A stretch of 64,000 nucleotides of DNA from Vibrio splendidus (GTDB lineage Bacteria > Pseudomonadota > Gammaproteobacteria > Enterobacterales > Vibrionaceae), in contig NZ_LNRF01000013.1 in assembly GCF_001557875.1 (NCBI RefSeq), forward strand, positions 61,659 through 125,658. The letters run 5' to 3'. Shown one piece after another: positions 1-7,987 of this stretch (positions within the stretch are counted from its first letter, which is position 1; every line of letters begins with the position of its first letter). Under the pieces are notes generated by a model. It saw only the letters and a program-made list of their open reading frames with translations, had not been told where the DNA came from and made no database searches. Made by a program: the position numbers and the translations under genes.

Positions 1-174
1 ATCTATCAAGACTGTTTAAAGCATAAGCTGGGGATTTTACCCGGCACAGTGTTTGGGACGAATGACCAATATAAACATTGCCTTCGCTTCACTGTCGCCA
101 ATATTGAAGAGAGCAAAGAGTGGAAAGAAGGGGTTGTGGCACTAGCGAATATAATCGCCAGGCATACACACTAG
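1..174 (+). CDS. C-terminal end of a PLP-dependent aminotransferase-like protein (partial)
   Basis: An open frame enters from the left edge and stops at 172-174, giving 57 residues. It contains GILPGTVFG followed by HCLRFTVAN. This resembles the last part of fold-type I aminotransferases, especially GntR/MocR-type regulators with an aminotransferase domain, where a G-x-x-PG-x-x-F and an R-[LF]-x-[FV]-[AN] strand close the small domain. The N-terminal part lies outside the window, so the choice between an aminotransferase and a MocR regulator cannot be made here. It is followed by a 119-bp gap and then the LacI-type gene on the same strand. Confidence 0.55.
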   Translation: MYQDCLKHKLGILPGTVFGTNDQYKHCLRFTVANIEESKEWKEGVVALANIIARHTH

Positions 175-212
175 AAAGTGTCAGGCCTGCCCTATATACC
201 GTGATAATCATG

Positions 213-231
213 AATAAGGTTTGACCTTATT
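213..231. promoter_or_regulatory. Perfect inverted repeat upstream of the LacI-type gene
   Basis: AATAAGGT-TTG-ACCTTATT: 8-bp arms around a 3-bp centre, 62 bp before the GTG start of the regulator. A TTGACC hexamer inside it could act as a -35 element, so a protein bound here would cover the promoter. No T-run follows, so it is not a typical terminator. It has no sequence similarity to the CG-centred palindrome at 1338-1355, so a different protein may bind it. Confidence 0.4.
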
Positions 232-293
232 AACATTTTCAACAGCAAAGATTCGCTACACTCGCAGCCTTTCTATGCCTAGCGGAGTCCGAC

Positions 294-1298
294 GTGGCAA
301 CTATCAAAGATGTAGCGGCACTTGCCGGAGTTTCAACAGCAACCGTTTCACGAGTAATGAACCGCACCTGCTATGTCGAACCAATCACGTTAGAACGTGT
401 AGAACGAGCAATCAAAGAACTTAATTACCATCGTGATGCACGAGCAACCGCTCTGGCGAATCGAAGTAGCAACACCTTAGGTTTATTAACCGGCAATTTG
501 GCTGACCCTTTCTTTGCACTGGTTGCAAAAAGTGTTGAAGAAGTTGCCCGCACCAACGGCTATCAACTGGTTGTAGTTAGCGGCGGCCACAATGCTCAGC
601 GCGAGAAAGAAGGTCTCGACTTTCTTATCAGCCAAGGCTGCGAGGCGATGGTGGTTCACTCAAAAATGCTCGATGACGCGACGCTATTACGCTACACCGC
701 TCAGTTACCCGCGATGGTACTGCTCAACCGCACCATCGCCCAAGTATCGAACCGCTCAGTATGGGTAGACAATAGACTAGGCACTCAAGTATCAGTGCAA
801 CACCTGATCAAGCTTGGGCACAGAAAAATAGCTTATGTGTCCAGCGACCTGCCCATTCAAGACAGAACAGATCGATTGGAAGGCTATCGAAAAGCGATGA
901 AAGCGGCCAATATAGAAATACATCCCAACTGGATCATCAGCCAAAACTTTAGTGAGTCAGGCGGTGAAGCGGCAGGTGACATCTTAGTAAGCCAATGCCC
1001 TGAGGTTACCGCAGCTGTCACCTTTAATGATGTGATGGCCGCTGGCTTAATGACCAGCCTGCAAGACCAAGGTATCTCTGTACCCAACGATATTTCGGTG
1101 ATCGGCTTTGATGACGTCTTACTCGCTCGCTACCTTTATCCTCGATTAACCACAATGCACAATCCTATTGATGAAATGTCGACCTACGCAGCCAACCTCG
1201 CAATTAAGTTAAAGTCAGCGGGTTACGTACCGCCAACACAACATAAATTCGAAACAACCTTGGTTGAAAGGCAGACCGTTAAGCCAATCAAGCGCTAA
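294..1298 (+). CDS. LacI/GalR-family transcriptional repressor
   Basis: 334 residues beginning at GTG. The N-terminus reads ATIKDVAALAGVSTATVSRVMN, the LacI helix-turn-helix and hinge (residues 2-60), followed by a periplasmic-binding-protein-like effector domain (about 60-330) with the usual VSVIGFDD segment near residue 270. Length is normal for the family. It lies upstream of and co-directional with nhaC and malY-like genes. A CG-centred palindrome typical of LacI-family operators lies in the 145 bp between it and nhaC, so it probably represses that pair. The effector is unknown; a product of the C-S lyase or an amino sugar/amino acid is possible. Confidence 0.85.
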   Translation: MATIKDVAALAGVSTATVSRVMNRTCYVEPITLERVERAIKELNYHRDARATALANRSSNTLGLLTGNLADPFFALVAKSVEEVARTNGYQLVVVSGGHNAQREKEGLDFLISQGCEAMVVHSKMLDDATLLRYTAQLPAMVLLNRTIAQVSNRSVWVDNRLGTQVSVQHLIKLGHRKIAYVSSDLPIQDRTDRLEGYRKAMKAANIEIHPNWIISQNFSESGGEAAGDILVSQCPEVTAAVTFNDVMAAGLMTSLQDQGISVPNDISVIGFDDVLLARYLYPRLTTMHNPIDEMSTYAANLAIKLKSAGYVPPTQHKFETTLVERQTVKPIKR

Positions 1299-1337
1299 AA
1301 TTAGACAAAACGTGACCGAAATCTCATGTACGAACCT

Positions 1338-1355
1338 CATGTAACCGCTTACATG
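1338..1355. promoter_or_regulatory. LacI-type operator candidate
   Basis: CATGTAACCGCTTACATG is an 18-bp near-perfect palindrome with the central CG that LacI/GalR-family operators usually carry; only the two bases flanking CG break symmetry. It lies 89 bp before the nhaC start, directly downstream of the LacI-type gene. A TTGAAG -35-like hexamer follows at 1365-1370, so the palindrome overlaps or abuts the promoter. The site is seen; its use by the neighbouring regulator is inferred. Confidence 0.65.
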
Positions 1356-1443
1356 AAAACAGTATTGAAGTCTCACTTTCAATGCTAGAGCCCACTTATT
1401 ATCCACTCCGAACAAACCCTACATTCACCTGAGGACAACAAAT

Positions 1444-2907
1444 ATGAATAACTCAAAGCCTCTACCATCGTTCGGATTAGCTCTAGCACCTATAGCCGTT
1501 ATGTTTGCGTTGCTTGCTATTGGATACGGTGTTTTAGGACTTCGCATTGAAGTGCTACTACTGATTTCTGCAACTTTCACTGCATGCATTGCTTGGAAGA
1601 TGGGCTATAACTGGGATGACATCATCAACGCCATTGTTGAGAAACTTGCTAAAGCCATGCCCGTCATTTTGATTTTAGTTTCCGTAGGCGGCCTCATTGC
1701 CAGCTGGATGATCAGCGGCACCATCCCATACATGGTTTACTGGGGGCTTAAAGTCATCAGTGCTGAATACATCCTGATCGCCGCATTCTTCGTAACTTCT
1801 ATCGTCTCGGTATGTACTGGTACTTCATGGGGTTCTGCAGGTACGGTTGGTGTTGCATTGATGGGGGTTGCGGCAGGCTTAGACGTGTCACTTGCTGCCG
1901 CAGCGGGTGCTGTTGTATCTGGTGCTTACTTTGGCGACAAGATATCGCCTCTTTCTGATTCAACAAACTTTGCGCCTGTCGTTTCAGGCACCACGCTGTA
2001 CGAACACATTCAGCACATGCTTTACACAACACTACCGGGGTTTGTGATTGCTTCTGTTGTCTTCTTCTTTGCAGGACAAAGCGCTGATGTAGCAAACATT
2101 GGTCAGCCAGAGAAAGTAACGCAAATCCTTGCGGGGCTAGATAGCCTTTATAACTTCAGCATCCTCCTTATCATCCCACCAGTTATGATCCTATGGGGTG
2201 CATTAACTAAGAAACCCGTTCTACCACTAATGTTAGGAGCTTCAGCACTAGCGATTGTACTGGGAATGGTTTTACAAGGATTCTCTCTACAACAAGGCTT
2301 CCAAGCTTATGTCAACGGCTTCAATGTTTCATTGTTTGAAGCAAAAGGAACAGTGACTGATGGGCTAATCCCAGACGTATCAAAACTGCTTAACCGTGGT
2401 GGGCTGTTCTCAATGATGAGCACCATTCTACTGGTGTTCTGTGCCTTCTCTTTCGCTGGTATTTTAAGCCTGACGGGCGCGTTGAATGTGGTACTGGGTC
2501 GATTCCTACATCTCATCCACTCAACAGGCCAACTTATCGCATCAACTGTGATTGCAACCATCACAGTCGTCTTCACGACCTCTGACGGTAAATTAGCACT
2601 TCTTATTCCAGGTGAACTGTTCCAAAACGCTTACCGCAAGATGGGACTCGACACCAAAAACCTATCTAGAACCATCGAAGATGCAGGCACAATCATCGAA
2701 CCACTGGTTCCTTGGACTGCGGCAGGTATTTACATGGCAAGCACGCTAGGTGTTGCGACGCTAGATTACCTACCTTGGGCAATCCAATGTTACACCGGTG
2801 TCGTTTTCGCTCTGATTTATGGCTTCACTGGGTTTGGTATTGCACGCGCAAAGCCTGAACAGTCAGAAAACTCCGTAGAAACTTCTCTAGCTCACAGTAC
2901 TAAATAA
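1444..2907 (+). CDS. nhaC: NhaC-family Na+/H+ antiporter
   Basis: 487 residues, strongly hydrophobic, about 11-12 predicted membrane segments. Family signatures include the TGTSWGSAGTVG segment (about residues 120-132) and GAYFGDKISPLSDSTN (about 157-172), which in NhaC proteins lie in the transport core. The start is preceded by GAGGACAACAAAT with a good ribosome site. It is followed after 12 bp by the PatB/MalY-like gene, so the two are one operon behind the LacI-type operator. In this setting it may exchange an amino acid or organic acid for sodium or protons rather than only control pH; that is inference. Confidence 0.85.
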   Translation: MNNSKPLPSFGLALAPIAVMFALLAIGYGVLGLRIEVLLLISATFTACIAWKMGYNWDDIINAIVEKLAKAMPVILILVSVGGLIASWMISGTIPYMVYWGLKVISAEYILIAAFFVTSIVSVCTGTSWGSAGTVGVALMGVAAGLDVSLAAAAGAVVSGAYFGDKISPLSDSTNFAPVVSGTTLYEHIQHMLYTTLPGFVIASVVFFFAGQSADVANIGQPEKVTQILAGLDSLYNFSILLIIPPVMILWGALTKKPVLPLMLGASALAIVLGMVLQGFSLQQGFQAYVNGFNVSLFEAKGTVTDGLIPDVSKLLNRGGLFSMMSTILLVFCAFSFAGILSLTGALNVVLGRFLHLIHSTGQLIASTVIATITVVFTTSDGKLALLIPGELFQNAYRKMGLDTKNLSRTIEDAGTIIEPLVPWTAAGIYMASTLGVATLDYLPWAIQCYTGVVFALIYGFTGFGIARAKPEQSENSVETSLAHSTK

Positions 2908-2919
2908 GGCTCACATCCT

Positions 2920-4092
2920 ATGAATTCTTTCGACAATACGATTAACCGCCGAAATACAGGATCGGTAAAGTGGGACTTTATGGAGCAGAAGCTTGGCTTA
3001 GAAGGCACCGAGTTGCTGCCAATGTGGGTGTCTGACTATGATTTCCAAGCACCTCAACAAGTATTAGATCGCTTAGCTCAAGATATTTCGCATGGTATTT
3101 TTGGTTACTCAGAACGTCAAGACGACTACTACCAAGCCGCTATTGATTGGTTTAAAAACCAACATCAAACAGAAATCAAACGAGAGTGGATCACCACGGT
3201 ACACGGTGTTTTGCCCGGTATTGCTATGGCGTTGCAAATGCTCACACAAGTGAATGACCAAATCGTTATTCAAAGCCCGGGCTACGGTTCATTCCGTAAG
3301 ATCATCGAACTGAATGATCGTAAGGTGTTGAACAACCCATTGATTGAATCAGAAGGTCATTACCAGCTTGATTTCGCACATTTGGAAGACTGCTTTGCGA
3401 GTGGCGCCAAAGCGTTGATTTTCTGCAACCCACACAACCCAACAGGCCGAGTATGGAGCGAACCAGAGATCCTGCAAGTTGCCGAGCTTTGCCAAAAACA
3501 CGGTGTATGGCTAATCAGTGATGAAATTTGGAGCGACCTAGCGCTAGCATCCAACATATTCCATTCAACATTGAAACTACCAAGTTCGCTAACCGACAAA
3601 CTTATTGTGGCGACTGCGGCCAGTAAAACTTTTGGCTTGTCATCATTAAGGATCTCTAACTTCATCATTCCAAATGCAGAATTGAAAGAGCAGTTTGTTC
3701 GCCGTTTGGATGCTCATGGCATGGATTGCTTCAACAACCTATCAATGTCCGCTGCGACCACTGCGTATCAAGAGTGTGAAGCTTGGTTAGCGGACTTAAA
3801 ACAGTATCTACAAGACAACATAGAAACGCTGAGTGGATTCGTAAAAACAGAGTTGCCTCATATTCGTTTCACAAAACCCGAAGCGACTTACCTTGCATGG
3901 CTTGACTGCCGTGCACTGAAACTAAGTGATACTGAGCTTGAACAAAAGATCATTGCCGCTGGCATTGTTCCGAGTATGGGATGTGCCTTTGGCGAGGAAG
4001 GTTCTGGGTTTATTCGTTTGAATCTAGGGTGTCCTGCTGAAGTATTAGATGATGCATTGGTACGACTTAAGGCAGCATTAAACGCCAATTAA
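2920..4092 (+). CDS. MalY/PatB-type PLP-dependent C-S beta-lyase/aminotransferase
   Basis: 390 residues of fold-type I. The N-terminal NRRNTGSVKWD followed by LPMWVSDYDFQAPQQV is typical of MalY/PatB cystathionine beta-lyases. NPHNPTGRVW (about 170) and SDEIWSDL (about 200) are the substrate/PLP motifs, and TAASKTFGLSSLR (about 230) holds the PLP-binding lysine. The protein would release ammonia, pyruvate and a thiol from cystathionine or related thioethers in the cytosol. Coupling to the NhaC permease suggests uptake of a thioether or amino acid substrate (inference). Exact substrate cannot be read from sequence. Confidence 0.82.
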   Translation: MNSFDNTINRRNTGSVKWDFMEQKLGLEGTELLPMWVSDYDFQAPQQVLDRLAQDISHGIFGYSERQDDYYQAAIDWFKNQHQTEIKREWITTVHGVLPGIAMALQMLTQVNDQIVIQSPGYGSFRKIIELNDRKVLNNPLIESEGHYQLDFAHLEDCFASGAKALIFCNPHNPTGRVWSEPEILQVAELCQKHGVWLISDEIWSDLALASNIFHSTLKLPSSLTDKLIVATAASKTFGLSSLRISNFIIPNAELKEQFVRRLDAHGMDCFNNLSMSAATTAYQECEAWLADLKQYLQDNIETLSGFVKTELPHIRFTKPEATYLAWLDCRALKLSDTELEQKIIAAGIVPSMGCAFGEEGSGFIRLNLGCPAEVLDDALVRLKAALNAN

Positions 4093-4127
4093 TAGGCAAT
4101 CAAATTACTTAATCCGATCAATACAAC

Positions 4128-4160
4128 AAAGCCCAATAGGAAGGACCTATTGGGCTTTCT
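4128..4160. terminator. Bidirectional intrinsic terminator
   Basis: GCCCAATAGG (4131-4140), a 5-base loop, CCTATTGGGC (4146-4155), flanked by AAA on the left and TTTCT on the right. It sits between the convergent malY-like (+) and GNAT (-) genes and can serve both. Confidence 0.85.
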
Positions 4161-4187
4161 CTACTTCTCAATTTTTATTTCAAGCAA

Positions 4188-4757
4188 CTACCAATATTCA
4201 GCATGAGCCAAGCCTTTAACGCAATTCGATTTTTCACTTGTTACTTTAACTTCACCGCCAATCAACGACTGAGCCAACCAACCGTGAGGGAAACTCAATT
4301 TAAATGGCGCAGGGACCTGCTCAACGGTAATTTGCCCAAAGCCAACTTTTGAATAGTAACTAGGGTCACCGTATGTCACAGCAAGTTCAACGCCCTGCTC
4401 CTTAAGAACCTGTAAACCAAAGTTAATCAGCTTTTGGCCAATACCACGTTTTTGAACCTGAGTACTCACCGCTACTGGTGAAAGCAAATATGCCTTCGTT
4501 TCATCGTCAAATGAAAGTGGTGTAAAGATAATCGCGCCTATAATCGTGCTATCCGTATCTGACTCACTAGAATCATCTTCAGCAACAAAGCAAAGTAGCT
4601 CTGTCGAATCCGTAGTCGTTAAAAGATCGTAGGCAAGCTTACCCACTGTTTTACCTTCGCTCTCACCTTCTGCATCGGTAAAGGTTTGGGTAAAAACTTG
4701 AGTGATCGTTTCGCTTTCGTCTGAACTATGTAGTCTAAATTTCATGGTGTTATTCAC
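4188..4757 (-). CDS. GNAT-family N-acetyltransferase
   Basis: 189 residues from a GTG start at 4757 (an ATG at 4745 is an alternative). The central part, YLLSPVAVSTQVQKRGIGQKLINFGL, contains the acetyl-CoA pyrophosphate-binding Q/R-x-x-G-x-G/A motif, followed by DPSYYSKVGFG, as in YhbS-like acetyltransferases. The substrate is unknown. The GTG overlaps the stop of the upstream MerR-methyltransferase gene (GTGA), so the two are translationally coupled and regulated together. Confidence 0.8.
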   Translation of the reverse strand: MNNTMKFRLHSSDESETITQVFTQTFTDAEGESEGKTVGKLAYDLLTTTDSTELLCFVAEDDSSESDTDSTIIGAIIFTPLSFDDETKAYLLSPVAVSTQVQKRGIGQKLINFGLQVLKEQGVELAVTYGDPSYYSKVGFGQITVEQVPAPFKLSFPHGWLAQSLIGGEVKVTSEKSNCVKGLAHAEYW

Positions 4758-5989
4758 TTATGTACTTTCTTCAATACAAAAAAATGATAATCAAAATCAC
4801 GTTCAGCAGAGCTTTGGGAACCCTTCGAAAGTTCACTCTTAAGCCTGCTATTATTGATGAATTGTTTAATTTCATTGTCGCAATCTGCGAGCGCTTTCGA
4901 ACTCGGCATCGTTACTTTTAGTGCTTCCACTTGCTTTTGCAAAGGCTGATAATAAGCAAGCCAACCGGCATCGCTCATAGCAAAGTCATCCAAGATTTTA
5001 TAACCGGCCGCCTTTGCATGCTCAATACGCTCAGAGACCGTCGTCATGTCTGGATACTCTTTTTGCCAGAACGCTTTGATAGATTCGTTTGGGTTCTCTG
5101 TGTTCCACACCAAATCATTCACGACCAAGATGCCATCATCGGTAAGGAGCTTCCGCCACTGTTTAAGTGCTTTCTGGACACCCATGATGTAGGCACTGCC
5201 TTCCGACCAAATTAAGTCAAACGACTTCGCTTCAAACGGTAGATCCATCATACTCGCGCAAACGGTTTGGACATGGCTTTCTAAGCCAAGAGCCTGTGCT
5301 TGCTGAGTCAGAATATCTAAACTAGGTTGATCGTTGTCTACCGCTGTTATCTGCACATCCGCTTGATGTTCTTTAATAGCTCTCGCTAACACAGTTGTTG
5401 CAATGCCTTTGCCACAACCAATCTCAAGTACCTGTTCCGGTGAACTAGGCACTTTGACCAACGCCTCTAAGGTATCTTCAGCAGTTCCTGGTCCTAAGCG
5501 CTCTAAACCCTCGAAGATGGCGCCAAAATCCGCCATATATTGTTCATGTTCATTCATGTCTTTCGATAACCACTTCAATCTCAGCGCCTGTTTCTCATCA
5601 AAACCTTGCTTAATTAACCAATCGAGGTGTGCATCTGGCGCAATCTTGTCCATCGACTCATGCCACTCTTCTAAGCCGCTCTCACCCAGCATTGCCGCTA
5701 ATAAATCTCGTGAACGTTGTTTTTGCACGAGCTCTTCGTCCAGTTGCTTAAGACGATTTTCCAACAAACTACGTTCTATCTTTGCATCTAAACAGGCTTG
5801 GCACTCTTTAAGCGTTAGCCCGCCCGCTTGCAGTTGCTGTAACAAACGAACACGCTGCAGATCCTTTTCAGAATAAAGGCGATAACCATTGCTCTGGCGT
5901 TGAGCCTCAATCAAACCTAGCTTGCCGTAATACAACAATGTGGAGCGACTCAGGCCAACAAGTTCAGCTAATTCAGATATGCGATACAT
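4754..5989 (-). CDS. MerR-type regulator fused to a SAM-dependent methyltransferase
   Basis: 411 residues from ATG 5989, preceded by GAGGGAGAA; an earlier in-frame ATG at 6004 lacks such a site. Residues 1-70 are a MerR winged helix (YRISELAELVGLSRSTLLYYGKLGL), residues 70-130 a coiled-coil-rich linker like the MerR dimerisation helix, and from about 185 a class I methyltransferase begins with VLEIGCGKGIATTVLA (motif I), AVDNDQP (acidic ribose binder) and FDLIWSEGSAY. This may be a sensor whose effector domain is an enzyme. It overlaps the GNAT gene downstream. The usual MerR C-terminal ligand domain is replaced by the methyltransferase. Confidence 0.85.
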   Translation of the reverse strand: MYRISELAELVGLSRSTLLYYGKLGLIEAQRQSNGYRLYSEKDLQRVRLLQQLQAGGLTLKECQACLDAKIERSLLENRLKQLDEELVQKQRSRDLLAAMLGESGLEEWHESMDKIAPDAHLDWLIKQGFDEKQALRLKWLSKDMNEHEQYMADFGAIFEGLERLGPGTAEDTLEALVKVPSSPEQVLEIGCGKGIATTVLARAIKEHQADVQITAVDNDQPSLDILTQQAQALGLESHVQTVCASMMDLPFEAKSFDLIWSEGSAYIMGVQKALKQWRKLLTDDGILVVNDLVWNTENPNESIKAFWQKEYPDMTTVSERIEHAKAAGYKILDDFAMSDAGWLAYYQPLQKQVEALKVTMPSSKALADCDNEIKQFINNSRLKSELSKGSQSSAERDFDYHFFVLKKVHK

Positions 5990-6010
5990 GCACTTCTCCC
6001 TCATTTCTAT

Positions 6011-6045
6011 CTATAAGGTAAACTATGAAGCTATAGTCAGGTCAA
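6011..6045 (-). promoter_or_regulatory. MerR-type promoter/operator of the regulator-methyltransferase-GNAT operon
   Basis: Read on the minus strand there is TTGACC (6045-6040), a 19-bp spacer and TACCTT (6020-6015). Inside the spacer lies ACTAT-N6-ATAGT (6022-6037), a perfect dyad centred on the spacer. An over-long 19-bp spacer with a centred dyad is the hallmark of MerR-activated promoters. It lies just upstream of the MerR fusion gene, implying autoregulation. The -10 match is weak, as expected for an activator-dependent promoter. Confidence 0.65.
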
Positions 6046-6478
6046 TACGAAATTATACTTCATGCCCCCTCTTTTCCTAGTTTCCCGCCCTTAAGCTTAA
6101 ATTGGAAAGGTCTCTAAGTACGTCTTTCAACCATAGAAGGCTAGTTACCGACATTACCCAACCAGACTTAGACAAATAAGATATGAACTTGATGAAATAA
6201 AAACAAACCACTCAAAAAACATACTTTTTACTAGCTAAGTGGATCGACTTCTAAATCGTTCAACAATTAATAAATGTTAACCAAGCGCTAAATAAAATCA
6301 CCAGGCGAATACATACAGAGCGCACTAATAACAAACAACAATCTCTTCGTAACTTTTTTATAAAAAATCAAAATTTATTAGAAATTAACCCCTAATTTTA
6401 CTGAGTAATTTGTTAGGCTTGGCAACAAATATTTACAATCCAAATAAAAACTAATTGGATAGCTAGAGGTTGTTTTTC
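6046..6478 (+). promoter_or_regulatory. AT-rich upstream region of the aromatic amino acid permease
   Basis: No gene is visible here. ATTTGTT (6408-6414) and AACAAAT (6424-6430) form a perfect inverted repeat around 9 bases, about 50 bp before the permease start, and may be a regulator site. I looked for a TyrR box (TGTAAA-N6-TTTACA) and saw only a half-like TTTACA. Confidence 0.4.
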
Positions 6479-7648
6479 TTGAATATGAAATTATTCGGCA
6501 GTTCCCTAATCCTTTCAGGAACTGCATTAGGGGCTGGTATGTTAGCCATCCCAATGGTGTTGGCCCAATTTGGCTTCATGATCAGCTCGGTGCTGATGCT
6601 ACTTATCTTTATTGGCACCACCTACTCTGCACTTCTGCTGGCAGAAGCGTGTACAAAAACCAAAGACAACAGTGGCATGAGCAGTGTTGCTTACCTAACT
6701 CTGGGCAGCAAAGGGAAACATTTTATCAATGCACTCTTTTACCTGCTGCTGGTATGTATGTTGATCGCCTATATCTTGGGCGTCGGTGATATCATCCATA
6801 AGCTCTTACTTGATGTAGGTATCGATATCTCTACATCGGTTGCCTATACCATTTTCAGTCTATTAATGGGCGTTATAGTAGTCTCGGGCAAATCGTATAT
6901 CGACAAACTGAATCGCGGTCTATTCATTTTGATGGTTGTGATGCTGTTTATTGTTATCGCCTCTCTATTTAGCAATATTCGCCTTGATTACCTGACTCAG
7001 ACTAGCCAATACACGGCTAATGACGTAGTGCAATACAGCGCGGTTATCTTTACCAGCTTTGCCTCTATGGTGGTGATCCCGTCACTGGTTATCTACAACC
7101 GAGAAGCCACTCAAAAGCAGATCCGCAATATGATTTTGCTAGGTTCTGTGATCCCGCTAGTGTGCTACCTAACTTGGTTATTCGCGATTATCGGTAACCT
7201 TGGCACAGATGCGATCAGCCAGTTCCACAATATATCTGAGTTGATCTCTGCCTTTAGCGGGCAATCTGCTTGGCTAAAAGTAGTGATTGCACTGTTCTCA
7301 GCTCTAGCGTTAGTGACCTCTTTCCTTGGTGTATCTATGGCGCTTTACGACCAAAACAAAGATGCAGTGACCAACAACAAAGCGTTGGCTTATGCGCTGA
7401 CCTTCATTTTGCCTTTGGTATTGGCAGAGCTGTTCGCTAGCCAGTTTGTAAGCATGTTGGACTACGCAGGTATGGTGCTGGTGTTCCTAGCTATCTGGGG
7501 CCCACTCGCAATGGTAGTTAAAGTTCGTAGACCTGACTTCCCTCACCTACAAGCTGAAGGCAGCTATACCGCAGCCGGTGGCGACACGGCATTGATGGCA
7601 ACATTCGGCTTTGGGGCGCTAATTTTCGTATCTTGGTTTATGGGGTAA
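6479..7648 (+). CDS. HAAAP-family aromatic amino acid permease (TyrP/Mtr type)
   Basis: About 389 residues with roughly 11 membrane segments. The first reads MKLFGSSLILSGTALGAGMLAIP, the conserved start of TyrP/Mtr/TnaB proteins (G-T-x-x-G-A-G-M-x-A-x-P). The TTG at 6479 is 9 bases after AGAGG and is my preferred start; ATG 6485 is equally possible and differs by two residues. It should import tyrosine or tryptophan by proton symport across the inner membrane. It is a single-gene unit ending in a terminator. Confidence 0.85.
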   Translation: MNMKLFGSSLILSGTALGAGMLAIPMVLAQFGFMISSVLMLLIFIGTTYSALLLAEACTKTKDNSGMSSVAYLTLGSKGKHFINALFYLLLVCMLIAYILGVGDIIHKLLLDVGIDISTSVAYTIFSLLMGVIVVSGKSYIDKLNRGLFILMVVMLFIVIASLFSNIRLDYLTQTSQYTANDVVQYSAVIFTSFASMVVIPSLVIYNREATQKQIRNMILLGSVIPLVCYLTWLFAIIGNLGTDAISQFHNISELISAFSGQSAWLKVVIALFSALALVTSFLGVSMALYDQNKDAVTNNKALAYALTFILPLVLAELFASQFVSMLDYAGMVLVFLAIWGPLAMVVKVRRPDFPHLQAEGSYTAAGGDTALMATFGFGALIFVSWFMG

Positions 7649-7683
7649 CCAACACTCGATCATAGACCTAAAAGATACCAAGA

Positions 7684-7710
7684 AGAGCGGCTTTGGCTGC
7701 TCTTTTTTTG
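7684..7710 (+). terminator. Intrinsic terminator of the permease gene
   Basis: AAGAGC (7684-7689) pairs with GCTCTT (7700-7705), extended by GGC/GCT inside, followed by a run of seven Ts. It is 36 bases after the permease stop. Confidence 0.8.
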
Positions 7711-7987
7711 TGCCTGATGTTCTTGTTAATATATCCCCTCCCCGCACTTTGCCCACATTCACTCTCCCTTTCAAACTACGTAAATAGAAACAATCGCTTA
7801 GAACAGTATCCCCTAGTTTTTCGATCTCAAGCCCAGTTCAAAACACCATGTCCTATGATCATATACAGTAGATCTATTGTTGACACATCTGATAATTAGA
7901 TCACAAAACAACCTCATTGGTATTGTATTGGTACTATCTTTTGAAATACCATCACTCGCGTACCCTACAGTACTAAAGGACATAATA
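7711..7987 (+). promoter_or_regulatory. Promoter region of the nucleoside permease operon
   Basis: No convincing gene. It holds a consensus -35 TTGACA at 7880-7885 with no matching -10 that I can place, a CRP-like half TCACA at 7901-7905, a direct repeat of TTGGTA (7917 and 7928 area) and AAAGGA as the ribosome site at 7975-7980. A GGTA...TACC inverted pair in 7929-7950 could bind the GntR regulator encoded at the end of the block. Confidence 0.4.

Noticed and set aside
4931..5876. Two plus-strand open frames of 94 and 157 codons opposite the MerR-methyltransferase gene
   Set aside because: They are mirror images of a gene with clear domains; no ribosome site and low-complexity serine/cysteine-rich products.
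6420..6440. TyrR box upstream of the aromatic amino acid permease
   Set aside because: Only one TTTACA-like half is present; the matching TGTAAA six bases away is missing.
7693..7899. 68-codon open frame downstream of the permease
   Set aside because: It begins inside the terminator hairpin and covers the promoter region of the next operon; no ribosome site.
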